From: Desulfuromonas soudanensis
Lineage (GTDB): Bacteria; Desulfobacterota; Desulfuromonadia; Desulfuromonadales; WTL
DNA length: 64,000 nt
Reading direction: 5' to 3'
Assembly: GCF_001278055.1 (NCBI RefSeq)
Contig: NZ_CP010802.1
Coordinates: 2,829,504-2,893,503 of the forward strand
Both the position numbers and the translations under genes were made by a program. The notes under the pieces were generated by a model. The model did no database searches, was not told the origin of the DNA, and saw nothing but the letters and a program-made list of their open reading frames with translations. Positions within the stretch are counted from its first letter, which is position 1, and each line of letters opens with the position of its first letter. Positions 41,327-49,574 of the stretch are shown piece by piece.

Positions 41327-43213
41327 TTAGCCTCTAATAGAAACATATCTTGATAGCTCGGCAATGTTTGCTTCTTTGCTTTTTGGGGTAATGTTTATTT
41401 TAGAACAAACATCCCTTATTTTAACTATGAAATCATCAAAACCAACAGAGGTCATATGAATTGAGTCATTATCAACTGAACTATTGTGCCATAATTGTTC
41501 AGTGTTTAGTGGTCTTTGAGGAATATGACCATTAATATTAAATATTTTATGTTTGCTTTGAGTTATCCAGCCAGCACCAACCTCGGAAACAGTGAACCAT
41601 GACTCCGACATCACTTTACTGGTAACATAAACAACATATATTTTTTCATCAGAATAACTTTCAACGAAAAAATTTCTCAAATAATCAAATACACTTGTGT
41701 CTTCAGGTATCCTGCTTTCTCCATTGTCGCTACTTGCATATATAATATCAACCTCATTAATGTTATTAAAAATAAGCATTTGATATAATAGATCCGCAAG
41801 ACTTTTGTCAACCCTTGCGTGGCTAATTAATAGTTTTCTTTTTTGTGAATCTAATTTTCTTTTTATGCCAACTATTGGTAATATTTCGTTTATTTTATTG
41901 TGAATAATACTTTTTATTTCATCGATATTTGCGCCAGACACTTTTGCAGCTATGTCGATAGCAGCACTGCTTGACGCAGTGTCTTTGTAAGAGTCGATTC
42001 TTTTCGCAAAATCAATTTCTTGTTGTTTTTGTTTTTCTTGTTTTTGTTTATTTGCTTCGCTTTTTTTCAAAGTGGCATAAACGGCACGTAAATCTACAAT
42101 ACTGGGGAGTAATTTTCCCTGCACATAAGAGATAACTTCTGTGTAACGTTTGTCATCACTTTTATAACCTTGACGGTTACTTAACGCCATGTCAGGCAAT
42201 TCTGGTTCTTCAAATAGATCAACATGTAATTGACCAACAATATAAACTTCATTCAATCTATTTCTTCCAACATTAGGAAGAATGTTGAATTCACCGAGTT
42301 TTTTATTAGAAAGAAGGGAAATAAAGTTGTCAGGGAAATCCTCTGGATCGTTTTTTCTTCCCCTAGTTGTTCTATATACCCCAATCCAGCCTTCAATTTC
42401 TAAATCATAATCAGATCTTCCACCAGTTTTTTTTGCCAAATTTATTTTATTAGAGATTTTTGGCTTGAGGTAGATCATTCGTTTGTTGTTATTTTCTGGA
42501 AGTAAACTATTGAAATAGTCCTTCAGGTAATAGAACCTCTCGCCTAAAATAATCAGACCACCTAGTTCTTTAATCATTTCCTTGTCGAAGTTTTCAACAA
42601 CAATTGATTTACCTTGCCTGAAAATATGGATCTTAAAACTATCATCTACAAGTGGAAAAATTTTGAGAAGATTTTTTTTGATAGCATTCGGAGTTTTGTG
42701 AAGACCGTACTGAGGGCTTGTCATTACAATCGCGGTACCGTCGCCCTCAATTTTGCGAAATTTAATATCCTCATCAGGCAATGATGAAAGTTGGTGATCA
42801 GCTCCAACATGACGGGCTAGCACAAATCCTGATTTTTCGTTGTTTTTGGATGTCAATACGTGGACATTTTCTGAAACAGACAAGGCCGCTAATTTCCCAA
42901 CGCCTTTTCGCCCCATCCTCTTTCGGCGCCCACTTGCACTGTAAATGTTATCGGTAGCAGTGCGTGTTTCCACTGCGACATTAAGATAGCGTTCAATGTC
43001 ACCTTCACTGTAAGACATTCCTGTACCGTCATCTTCAACGATTATTGAACCTTCCTCTTCAATTATGTAAACATTTGAAGCATCAGCGTCATAGGCATTA
43101 GCAACCAATTCAGCTAATACGTAATAGATGTTCGTATAAAGGCTAGGTCCAAGTAATTCAAGAATTCTTGGGTCAATGTTGATTTTATAGGTACGTTGTT
43201 CTGGTAGTGTCAT
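41327..43213 (-). CDS. GHKL ATPase fused to a TIR-like domain
   Basis: Protein of 628 residues. Residues ~1-240 are a GHKL (Hsp90/MutL/MORC-like) ATPase: N-box ELVANAYDAD (Glu35, Asn39), VEDDGTGMS (Asp62) and GRKGVGKLA (101-109). A middle region (~240-370) and a Lys/Gln-rich coiled coil (~375-400) follow. The C-terminal part (~458-560) looks like a TIR domain: KLLISHARVDKSLADLLYQ, VDIIYAS and VVYVTSKVMSESWFTVSEVG, in which Glu544 occupies the catalytic-Glu position of TIR NADases. Its start overlaps the methyltransferase stop (ATGA). The gene is strongly AT-rich. It is likely a defence effector; whether it cuts DNA, degrades NAD or only signals is unknown. Confidence 0.82.
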   Translation of the reverse strand: MTLPEQRTYKINIDPRILELLGPSLYTNIYYVLAELVANAYDADASNVYIIEEEGSIIVEDDGTGMSYSEGDIERYLNVAVETRTATDNIYSASGRRKRMGRKGVGKLAALSVSENVHVLTSKNNEKSGFVLARHVGADHQLSSLPDEDIKFRKIEGDGTAIVMTSPQYGLHKTPNAIKKNLLKIFPLVDDSFKIHIFRQGKSIVVENFDKEMIKELGGLIILGERFYYLKDYFNSLLPENNNKRMIYLKPKISNKINLAKKTGGRSDYDLEIEGWIGVYRTTRGRKNDPEDFPDNFISLLSNKKLGEFNILPNVGRNRLNEVYIVGQLHVDLFEEPELPDMALSNRQGYKSDDKRYTEVISYVQGKLLPSIVDLRAVYATLKKSEANKQKQEKQKQQEIDFAKRIDSYKDTASSSAAIDIAAKVSGANIDEIKSIIHNKINEILPIVGIKRKLDSQKRKLLISHARVDKSLADLLYQMLIFNNINEVDIIYASSDNGESRIPEDTSVFDYLRNFFVESYSDEKIYVVYVTSKVMSESWFTVSEVGAGWITQSKHKIFNINGHIPQRPLNTEQLWHNSSVDNDSIHMTSVGFDDFIVKIRDVCSKINITPKSKEANIAELSRYVSIRG

Positions 43214-44277
43214 GACACATCCTTAATATGCTTCAAGATTGACCTCCCGATTATCTCCCCAAGTCGAACAGGTACGGCATTTCCGATATGCCTACCAATA
43301 ATTTTAAAACTAAATTCTTCTTTTGGATTTACGAATTTATAGTTTCTAGGGAAGGTTTGCAGTATTGCGCCCTCGCGTAAAGATAAAGCACGGTTTTGCG
43401 ACGGATGTCCAAAACGACCGGTTCCATATGAAAAAAATTGGGTAGTCATTGTTACCGAAGGCCTATTCCAATTTAGTCGACCATAAACACTGGAATATGA
43501 TTGACCCGATGCTTTGGTGTAGCAATCCGGCAACAAGGAAGTGTCCCAGTCTCGCCATGTTCCGTCAGGCATAGATTGTTTAATGCGTTTTAGGTTCAGA
43601 TTTGAAAGAAAAGCCGATCTATGAATCCTGTCCTTTGGGTCTGTTGTCCCCGCATCTAGTGGTGGTAGTTGTCCAATTACATCTCTTACCGTTTTTTGTT
43701 TGATTTTTGCTTTATGTGTTTCAGGTATTAGGTTTATTTCGCCAAGCCTAGAGGCCAGCAAGACAAGTCGCCTTCTGAATTGTGGTACACCATATTCTTC
43801 ACACTTAACAATTTTGTGACTAACATGGTAACCAAGGCCAACAAGGTGGCTAATGAAGTCTGTAAATACGCTGTACTTAGTTAGACCTGGTACGTTTTCC
43901 ATTGAAATAATGTCAGGTTTTATTTCAGTAATTTTATCTGAGAATGAATAAAGAAGGTTCCATTTTTTATCTAAAGATCTATCTTTGTTTTTTTGAGTGT
44001 GCTTTGAAAACGTTTGACATGGGGCACACCCTACCAAGACTTTGATAGCTTTTTTTGAATACTTTATGATAAGTTTTTCTGATGGATATGTTGAAATATC
44101 AGCATCAATAAACTCTGTATCATTATTTTCTTCGTACGCATATTTACAGGATTTATCGAAGTCCAAACCAGCTAAAATTACGATTCCCGCTTTTTGCATT
44201 CCATAGGTGAGCCCGCCTATGCCGCAAAACAAATCTATTGCCTCAACTTTTTTATTAACCTCAATCGGTCTAGCCAT
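43210..44277 (-). CDS. DNA C5-cytosine methyltransferase
   Basis: Enzyme of 355 residues methylating cytosine at C5. Motif I DLFCGIGGL, motif IV GCAPCQTFS with catalytic Cys87, motif VI MENVPG, motif VIII QFRRRLVLL and motif X GNAVPVRLGEIIG are all present. The variable region between VIII and X holds the target-recognition part; the recognition site cannot be read from it. It is AT-rich and overlaps the GHKL-TIR gene, so the two form one operon in which the methyltransferase probably marks self DNA. No separate endonuclease gene is visible. Confidence 0.95.
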   Translation of the reverse strand: MARPIEVNKKVEAIDLFCGIGGLTYGMQKAGIVILAGLDFDKSCKYAYEENNDTEFIDADISTYPSEKLIIKYSKKAIKVLVGCAPCQTFSKHTQKNKDRSLDKKWNLLYSFSDKITEIKPDIISMENVPGLTKYSVFTDFISHLVGLGYHVSHKIVKCEEYGVPQFRRRLVLLASRLGEINLIPETHKAKIKQKTVRDVIGQLPPLDAGTTDPKDRIHRSAFLSNLNLKRIKQSMPDGTWRDWDTSLLPDCYTKASGQSYSSVYGRLNWNRPSVTMTTQFFSYGTGRFGHPSQNRALSLREGAILQTFPRNYKFVNPKEEFSFKIIGRHIGNAVPVRLGEIIGRSILKHIKDVS

Positions 44278-44839
44278 AATAATCCTTGGGTTATAATCCT
44301 GTCGTGTTTAGTTTTTCTTCAGCAGGTATGTGAAAGGAGAATCTGGTGAACTAAAAAAGCCATACGGAGTCTCGGGGTCGGACCAAGCCAAGTCACCGTT
44401 TTTCAACAGGAAACATCCCAAAAATGTACGTTTTTTGGCCTTATGGCTCGATTTTCGCCCCCAAAAACAGGGTTATAATTTTTTTCTGTCTCCGAGACCT
44501 GATAGGGGGCAACCCTTGACACGGGACAAACTTCTACTCCCCGTCCTCCTTCACCCTCCACACCACCCCATGCGCCGCGCCATCCTTGCGGTGGGCGGCC
44601 ATATCGCTAACGACGGCATCGAGCTTAACCTCCATCCCGCCCGTTCGGTTTTCAAGTCCCTCCATCCTGACGGAGTCTCGGGGTCGGACCAAGCCAAGTC
44701 ACCGTTTTTCAACAGGAAACATCCCAAAAATGTACGTTTTTTGGCCTTATGGCTCGATTTTCGCCCCCAAAAACAGGGTTATAATTTTTTTCTGTCTCCG
44801 AGACCTGATAGGGGGCAACCCTTGACACGGGACAAACTT
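44278..44839. other. Region containing first unit of the tandem duplication
   Basis: About 560 bp between the methyltransferase start and the stop of the small coiled-coil gene. Most of it is the first duplicated unit (44365-44670) and the 3' flank in the second. It includes an untranslated copy of the small gene's 3' end. Confidence 0.65.
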
Positions 44840-44976
44840 CTACTCCCCGTCCTCCTTCACCCTCCACACCACCCCATGCGCCGCGCCATCCTTGCGGTGG
44901 GCGGCCATATCGCTAACGACGGCATCGAGCTTAACCTCCATCCCGCCCGTTCGGTTTTCAAGTCCCTCCATCCTGC
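44365..44976. repeat. Tandem duplication, two 306-bp units
   Basis: 44365-44670 and 44671-44976 are virtually identical. Each begins CGGAGTCTCGGGGTCGGACC and ends GTCCCTCCATCCTG. The unit carries the last ~46 codons of the small gene at 44840-45181 plus its downstream flank with a GTCTCGG...CCGAGAC inverted repeat. Its near-perfect identity marks a recent event. Confidence 0.95.
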
Positions 44977-45181
44977 CATCAATCCGGTCAATCTTGTCGC
45001 CGAGCATCTGATGCCCCTCGACGACGATGTCCAGTTTCTGCTGGAAACCCTTGCTGAAAATCCCGAGATGGACTTTGAAGTTTTCAGCCGCAGCATCGAC
45101 CTTGTTCCCGAACTTCTCGGCCAGTTCCCCCATGTGATGCCTGAACATCGCTTCGAACTCCTTCTTCTCAGCAGCGTCCAT
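44840..45181 (-). CDS. Small coiled-coil protein
   Basis: A 113-residue helical protein: MDAAEKKEFEAMFRHHMGEL, AEKFGNKVDAAAENFKVHLG and a C-terminal part GHQMLGDKIDRIDGRMEGLE and SDMAAHRKDGAAHGVVWRVK. ATG 45181 follows GGAGGGG. Heptad-like spacing suggests a trimeric or dimeric coiled coil. It is related to the protein at 37210-37431 through the GHxxL and AHRxD endings. The C-terminal half is duplicated downstream (tandem repeat), but the gene itself is intact. Confidence 0.75.
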   Translation of the reverse strand: MDAAEKKEFEAMFRHHMGELAEKFGNKVDAAAENFKVHLGIFSKGFQQKLDIVVEGHQMLGDKIDRIDGRMEGLENRTGGMEVKLDAVVSDMAAHRKDGAAHGVVWRVKEDGE

Positions 45182-45322
45182 CGCCCCTCCGTACAATTGC
45201 TTTCGCCTTGCCAAATCCCCCCAGGCAAACCTGAACGGGGGTTTATGTTACGCCATCAGCCTACCAGCCTCAAGCCTCTTAATTATTATTGTGAAGGGAA
45301 TAAGATGACTTGGGCAATCGTC

Positions 45323-46033
45323 TTAGAGGGGCCACTCCCACCGCCGCACAACCCCAACCTCCCCCCCCACCGCCAAAGCCCCAAGATAACCACGCCCCAC
45401 CGGAAAACTCCGTACCCGCCAAGCCGCATCCTCTCCCGAAGCCCGCTCCAGCAGCCCAACATCCCTCGACGGAACAGAAAACCCCCACCCCATCCCCTTA
45501 AGCCATGCCTCCTTCCGAGTCCACATCCGATAAAAAGCCCGCCGCCTGCGCGCCGGCGAAACCTCCCCAAGCAATGCATTCTCCCCCGGAGTAAAGAACT
45601 GCGCCGCCAGCCGCTCGAAATCGAGGGCGGGATCGATCTCTTCAATGTCGACGCCAACCTCCATCCCACAGGTCACGGCAAACAAAGCCCAGGGCCCGGA
45701 ATGGGAAAGATTGAAGGAGAGGGCCCTCCCGCCCTCCCCGGCCAAAAACGGCTTGCCGTTGATACCAGACCCAAAGACCAGGCCGGCAGGATCAGCATCG
45801 AGGTAAAGGGAGAGGATCTGACGCAGCAGGGCGCGGCCGACAGTAAAGCGCCGGGCTTTCACGGGGTCAAGCAGGCGGGCGGCGCGAGCCGCCTCAGAGG
45901 GGTCGAGAAGGGTCTGGAGAGAAGCGAAGGTGGAATCGGGGACATCAAGACAGGCGCGCCAAAGATGAACCTCCCCCGCCGCAAGGGCGATGGTCTCCGG
46001 CGGAGCCGTCCATGGGGAGATGATCGGCGGCAT
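45323..46033 (-). CDS. 4'-phosphopantetheinyl transferase (Sfp family)
   Basis: Enzyme of 236 residues that converts apo-ACP to holo-ACP by adding phosphopantetheine from CoA. It has the Sfp signatures GVDIEEIDP (magnesium-binding Asp and Glu) and FYRMWTRKEAWLKGMG (WxxKEAxxK), with FNLSHSGPWALFAV before them; the length is normal for the Sfp type. The C-terminus is Gly/Arg/Trp-rich. It is the last gene of the leftward ole cluster, three bases from oleD. The obvious clients are the five ACP domains of the PfaA-like synthase about 15 kb upstream. Confidence 0.92.
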   Translation of the reverse strand: MPPIISPWTAPPETIALAAGEVHLWRACLDVPDSTFASLQTLLDPSEAARAARLLDPVKARRFTVGRALLRQILSLYLDADPAGLVFGSGINGKPFLAGEGGRALSFNLSHSGPWALFAVTCGMEVGVDIEEIDPALDFERLAAQFFTPGENALLGEVSPARRRRAFYRMWTRKEAWLKGMGWGFSVPSRDVGLLERASGEDAAWRVRSFPVGRGYLGALAVGGEVGVVRRWEWPL

Positions 46034-46036
46034 CGC

Positions 46037-47026
46037 TTATCCCTTCGTGAGTGACCTCTTGAGTCGATCCATCCCCTCGTCGAAGGAGACTTGGGGATCG
46101 AAGCCGAAATCGCGCCGGGCGGCGCTGAGATCGAACCAGTGGGCGGTGGAGAGCTCGCGGGCCAGAAAGCGGGTCATGCGCGGCTCCCCCGGCAGGGAGA
46201 AGGTGCGGTAGATCGTTTCGAGCAGGGCACCGGCGGCATAGGCGATCCGCGGCGAGATGGTGCGCCTGACGGGGGGGAGGCCTCCGGCGGCGAGGATGCG
46301 GTTGACGACCTCCCAGACCGGCAACGGTTCCCCCTGGGAGAGGAAGTAGGCCTTGCCGGCGACAGGGGAGCCGACGGCGAGGTGGTCGGCGGCCTGCAGG
46401 TGGGCCCTGGCGGCGTTGTCGACGTAGATGGTGTCGACCAGGCACTCTTTCGAGCCGATTTTGCGCAGGGCCCCTTTTTTGCCGCGCTCGAGGATCCGCG
46501 GCACCAGGTGGTTGTCCCCCGGCCCCCAGATCAGGTGCGGGCGAAGGGCGACGGTGGCCAGGGATGCATCGTTGGCGGCGAGGACGAGTTTTTCCGCCTC
46601 GGCCTTGGTCCGGGGGTAGAAAGCCTCGAAGTGTTCGGGATAGGGGACCGACTCGTCGACCCCTTCCATGTCGGAGCCGTCGAAGACGACGCTCGGCGAG
46701 CTGGTGTAGACGAGGCGGCCGATGGACTGTTCACGGCAGGCGGCGATGACGTTGGCGGTCCCTGTAACGTTGGTGCGGTAGAAGTCCTCGAAAGCGCCCC
46801 AGACCCCGGCCTTGGCGGCGACGTGGAAGACGATGTCGCACCCTTTGGCGGCTGCGGAAACCGCTACTGCGTCTTCGAGGGCGCCGCAGGCGTGCTCGAC
46901 TCCGAGGTCAGTCAATTCCGGATGGGGGGTGCGGGAGAAGGAGCGGACGGTGTCGCCGCGCTCGATGAGCATCTTGACGATCGCCTTGCCGAGGAAGCCC
47001 CCGCCGCCGGTGACCAGCGCCTTCAT
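46037..47026 (-). CDS. oleD: OleD, 2-alkyl-3-ketoalkanoate reductase
   Basis: NADPH-dependent reductase of 329 residues, third enzyme of head-to-head hydrocarbon synthesis. It reduces the beta-keto acid made by OleA to a beta-hydroxy acid. It is an extended SDR / 3-beta-HSD type: MKALVTGGGGFLGKAIVKML (cofactor site), YTSSPSVVFDG and the YxxxK pair in YPRTKAEAEKL. HLIWGPGDNHLVPRI is typical of OleD. The start overlaps the oleC stop (ATGA). Confidence 0.92.
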   Translation of the reverse strand: MKALVTGGGGFLGKAIVKMLIERGDTVRSFSRTPHPELTDLGVEHACGALEDAVAVSAAAKGCDIVFHVAAKAGVWGAFEDFYRTNVTGTANVIAACREQSIGRLVYTSSPSVVFDGSDMEGVDESVPYPEHFEAFYPRTKAEAEKLVLAANDASLATVALRPHLIWGPGDNHLVPRILERGKKGALRKIGSKECLVDTIYVDNAARAHLQAADHLAVGSPVAGKAYFLSQGEPLPVWEVVNRILAAGGLPPVRRTISPRIAYAAGALLETIYRTFSLPGEPRMTRFLARELSTAHWFDLSAARRDFGFDPQVSFDEGMDRLKRSLTKG

Positions 47027-48687
47027 CGCAGCTCCTTTGCCGCCCAGAGGGCGAGCTTCTCGCGGAAGATCTTGGCGTTGTGGCGGATGTCGACGGGGAA
47101 AGCCGGATGGAAGAGGAGGGTCTTGATCCCGGCGGTCAACTCGTTTCCCGCCCCGAGGGCGAGGAGCTCCTCGCGGATCGCCCCGTGCCGGGACTTATCG
47201 ACGCCCCTTTCGAGCTCGATGCAGATGACCGGCGTCTGGCTCCCGGCTGCGCCGAGGCCGACGAGGGCGCTGCGGAAGACGGCCGGGTGGGTGTTGTAGA
47301 TCGCCTCGCAGGGGATGGTGTAGAGATCGCCTTTGGCGGTCTTCACCCGGTGGCTCTTGCGGCCGCAGAACCAGATGCGCCCGACGGCATCCCGGTAGCC
47401 GAGGTCTCCCATGCGGTGATAGAAGCCCCCCTTCTCGCCGCCGTCGATCTTGGCCAGGGCCGTCGACTCGGGGCGATTATAATAGCTGCGAGTGACCTGG
47501 GGCCCCTTGACGACGATCTCGCCGATCGCCCCTTCTGCAACGCGCAGGGTGTCGTTCCAGCTTCCGATCGCCTCGTCGCTGACGGCGATGATCTCCAGTT
47601 CGATCCCGGGAACCGGCCTGCCGATGCAGACCCCCCTCCCCTGTTCGGTGAGGGTGCGGGTCTCGCCCAAAATCTCGGTGCTGCCGATGGAGCAGACGGG
47701 GAGCGATTCGGTGGCGCCGTAGGGGGTGAAGATCTGCGTCCCCGGCTCAAGCATGGCGCAGTAGCGCTCGAGGACCGTCGCCGGGACCGGGGCGCCGGCG
47801 GAGATGACTCTTTTTAAAGACGGGAGTTTCGTGCCGTGCTTCTGGCCGTAAAGGCCGACGCGGTTGATGAGGGCCGGGGAGCCGAACATGTTGCTGACGC
47901 CGAAGTTCTCGATCGCTTCGATGATCTTCAAGGGGTCGACGCTTGCCGGGCGAGTGAAATCCATCTCGGGAATGACCGAGGTCATCCCCAGGGCGGGAGC
48001 AAAGAGGGCGAAGAGGGGAAAGGTCGGGAGGTCGATCTCGCCGGGGCGGATGTCGTAGAGGCTGCGCAGCGCCTCGATTTGGGCTGCGAAGTTGCCGTGG
48101 GAGTAGACCGCCCCCTTGGGGAGGCCGGTGCTGCCGCTGGTAAAGAGGATCGCCGCCGTCTCTTCGCCGTCGGTCCGGGCCAGAGTGTAGGGGGTCCCCG
48201 GAGGGACGGAGGCGCAGATCCCGGCGAGGGTCTTGCCGCCCCAGCCGAACTTTTTGCCGACGGTCAGGAGCCTTGTCAGCGACCCCTTCCCCCAGCCGAG
48301 GACGAGGCGGGCGACGTGGGCCTTGGGGATGCCGATGAAGGCTTCGGGGGCGGCCTCTTTAATGCAGGCCTTGAGGTTTTTCACCCCCATCCCCGGATCG
48401 ATGAGGACCGGGACGGCGCCGACCTTGAAGAGGGCAAAGGTCAGGGCGAAAAATTCGAGACCGGGGGAGACCATGAGGGCCGTGCGCACGCCGCGGCCGA
48501 TACCGAACCCTTCGAGGGCGCAGGCGATGCGGTTGCTCTCGGCTTCGAGCTGCTGGTAGGTGAAGTGTGTGTAACAGGGGCGTCCGCTGGCATCGCGCCC
48601 GGCGGGGAAAAAGACCGCCGGGGTGTGGGGCTGGAGGCGGGCCATCTCCGGGAGGTGGGCGGCGATGTTGGCGAAGGGGGCGCTCAT
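47023..48687 (-). CDS. oleC: OleC, beta-lactone synthetase
   Basis: Adenylate-forming enzyme of 554 residues that converts the 2-alkyl-3-hydroxy acid to a beta-lactone with ATP. ATG 48687 (MSAPFANIAAHLPEMARL) overlaps the oleB stop; the upstream extension is a shadow frame. Motifs: AAILFTSGSTGLPKGAVYSH (P-loop), FTPYGATESLPVCSIGS, GFYHRMGDLGYRDAVGRIWF and a late Lys in DIRHNAKIFREKLALW. The subfamily and position between oleB and oleD support OleC rather than an acyl-CoA ligase. Confidence 0.93.
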   Translation of the reverse strand: MSAPFANIAAHLPEMARLQPHTPAVFFPAGRDASGRPCYTHFTYQQLEAESNRIACALEGFGIGRGVRTALMVSPGLEFFALTFALFKVGAVPVLIDPGMGVKNLKACIKEAAPEAFIGIPKAHVARLVLGWGKGSLTRLLTVGKKFGWGGKTLAGICASVPPGTPYTLARTDGEETAAILFTSGSTGLPKGAVYSHGNFAAQIEALRSLYDIRPGEIDLPTFPLFALFAPALGMTSVIPEMDFTRPASVDPLKIIEAIENFGVSNMFGSPALINRVGLYGQKHGTKLPSLKRVISAGAPVPATVLERYCAMLEPGTQIFTPYGATESLPVCSIGSTEILGETRTLTEQGRGVCIGRPVPGIELEIIAVSDEAIGSWNDTLRVAEGAIGEIVVKGPQVTRSYYNRPESTALAKIDGGEKGGFYHRMGDLGYRDAVGRIWFCGRKSHRVKTAKGDLYTIPCEAIYNTHPAVFRSALVGLGAAGSQTPVICIELERGVDKSRHGAIREELLALGAGNELTAGIKTLLFHPAFPVDIRHNAKIFREKLALWAAKELR

Positions 48688-49574
48688 GGCCTGGGAGCGA
48701 GGGGGTGGGCGGCGAGGAAGTCGCGGATGATGGGGATGACCTCGTCTTTGGCGTCTTCGAGGATGTAGTGGCCGCAGTCGGCAAAGGCGTGGACCTCGGC
48801 CTCGGGGAAGCGGCGCGTCCACTCGGTGAGGAATTGGCTGTCGAAGACGAAATCCATCTCTCCCCAGCAGATGACCATCGGCCGGTTGATAAAGCGCGCC
48901 AGCCCCTGCTCGACCTCGGTGATCAGGTCATAACCGGGATCCTCGGGCTCAAGGGGAATGTCCTGAACGAATCGCAGGGTGGCGATGCGGTTCTTCCACG
49001 AATCGTAGGGGGAGCAGTAGGCGTCGCGCAGCTCCCTGGTCATCGGGTTGCGCTTGCAGCCGACCCGGGCCGCGCCGCGGGCGAAGGCGTTGAACCCGCG
49101 GACGAGGAGAGTGCCGAGAAAGGTGTCGCGGCAGATCTTCAGCCCGAGGGGGAAGGTCTTGCCGGCGGGGAGGTGGAAGGCGGCGGTGTTGAGAATCACC
49201 AAACGGGCGATGCGCTCGGGATGGCGGCAGGCGTAGGCCATGCCGATCATCCCCCCCCAGTCGTGCAGGACCAAGGTGATGCGCTCGCGGATTTCCAGGC
49301 TCTCGAGGAGCGCGTCGAGATCGTCCACCCGCTGTTGCAGGGTATAGGGGTAGGCGCTGTCGTCCGGCTTGCTCGAAAATCCGCAGCCGATGTGGTCGGG
49401 AACCACCACCCGGTAGTCGGAGCGAAGCGAGAGCACCAGGTTGCGGTAGTAGAAGGACCAGGAGGGGTTGCCGTGGACCATCACCACCGGATCCCCGGTC
49501 CCCTCGTCGAGGTAGTGGTAGTTCAGGTCTCCGAGTTCGAGATAGTGGCTGGAGAAGGGATAGAGAGACTCCAT
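48684..49574 (-). CDS. oleB: OleB, alpha/beta-hydrolase (beta-lactone decarboxylase)
   Basis: Enzyme of 296 residues that decarboxylates the beta-lactone to the cis-olefin. It belongs to the haloalkane dehalogenase-like branch: VMVHGNPSWSFYYRNLVL (oxyanion and Trp), nucleophile Asp105 in LVLHDWGGMIGMAY, and catalytic His in FADCGHYILEDA. The start codon overlaps the oleA stop (TAATG). A long frame extending into oleA is an artefact. OleB and OleC are separate proteins here, unlike the fused OleBC of some actinobacteria. Confidence 0.93.
   Translation of the reverse strand: MESLYPFSSHYLELGDLNYHYLDEGTGDPVVMVHGNPSWSFYYRNLVLSLRSDYRVVVPDHIGCGFSSKPDDSAYPYTLQQRVDDLDALLESLEIRERITLVLHDWGGMIGMAYACRHPERIARLVILNTAAFHLPAGKTFPLGLKICRDTFLGTLLVRGFNAFARGAARVGCKRNPMTRELRDAYCSPYDSWKNRIATLRFVQDIPLEPEDPGYDLITEVEQGLARFINRPMVICWGEMDFVFDSQFLTEWTRRFPEAEVHAFADCGHYILEDAKDEVIPIIRDFLAAHPLAPRP

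Noticed and set aside
44330-46054. A 574-codon plus-strand frame over the tandem repeat and PPTase gene
   Set aside because: The repeat length is a multiple of three, so stop codons are avoided in both units, and the rest is antisense to the phosphopantetheinyl transferase. No ribosome site or motif.
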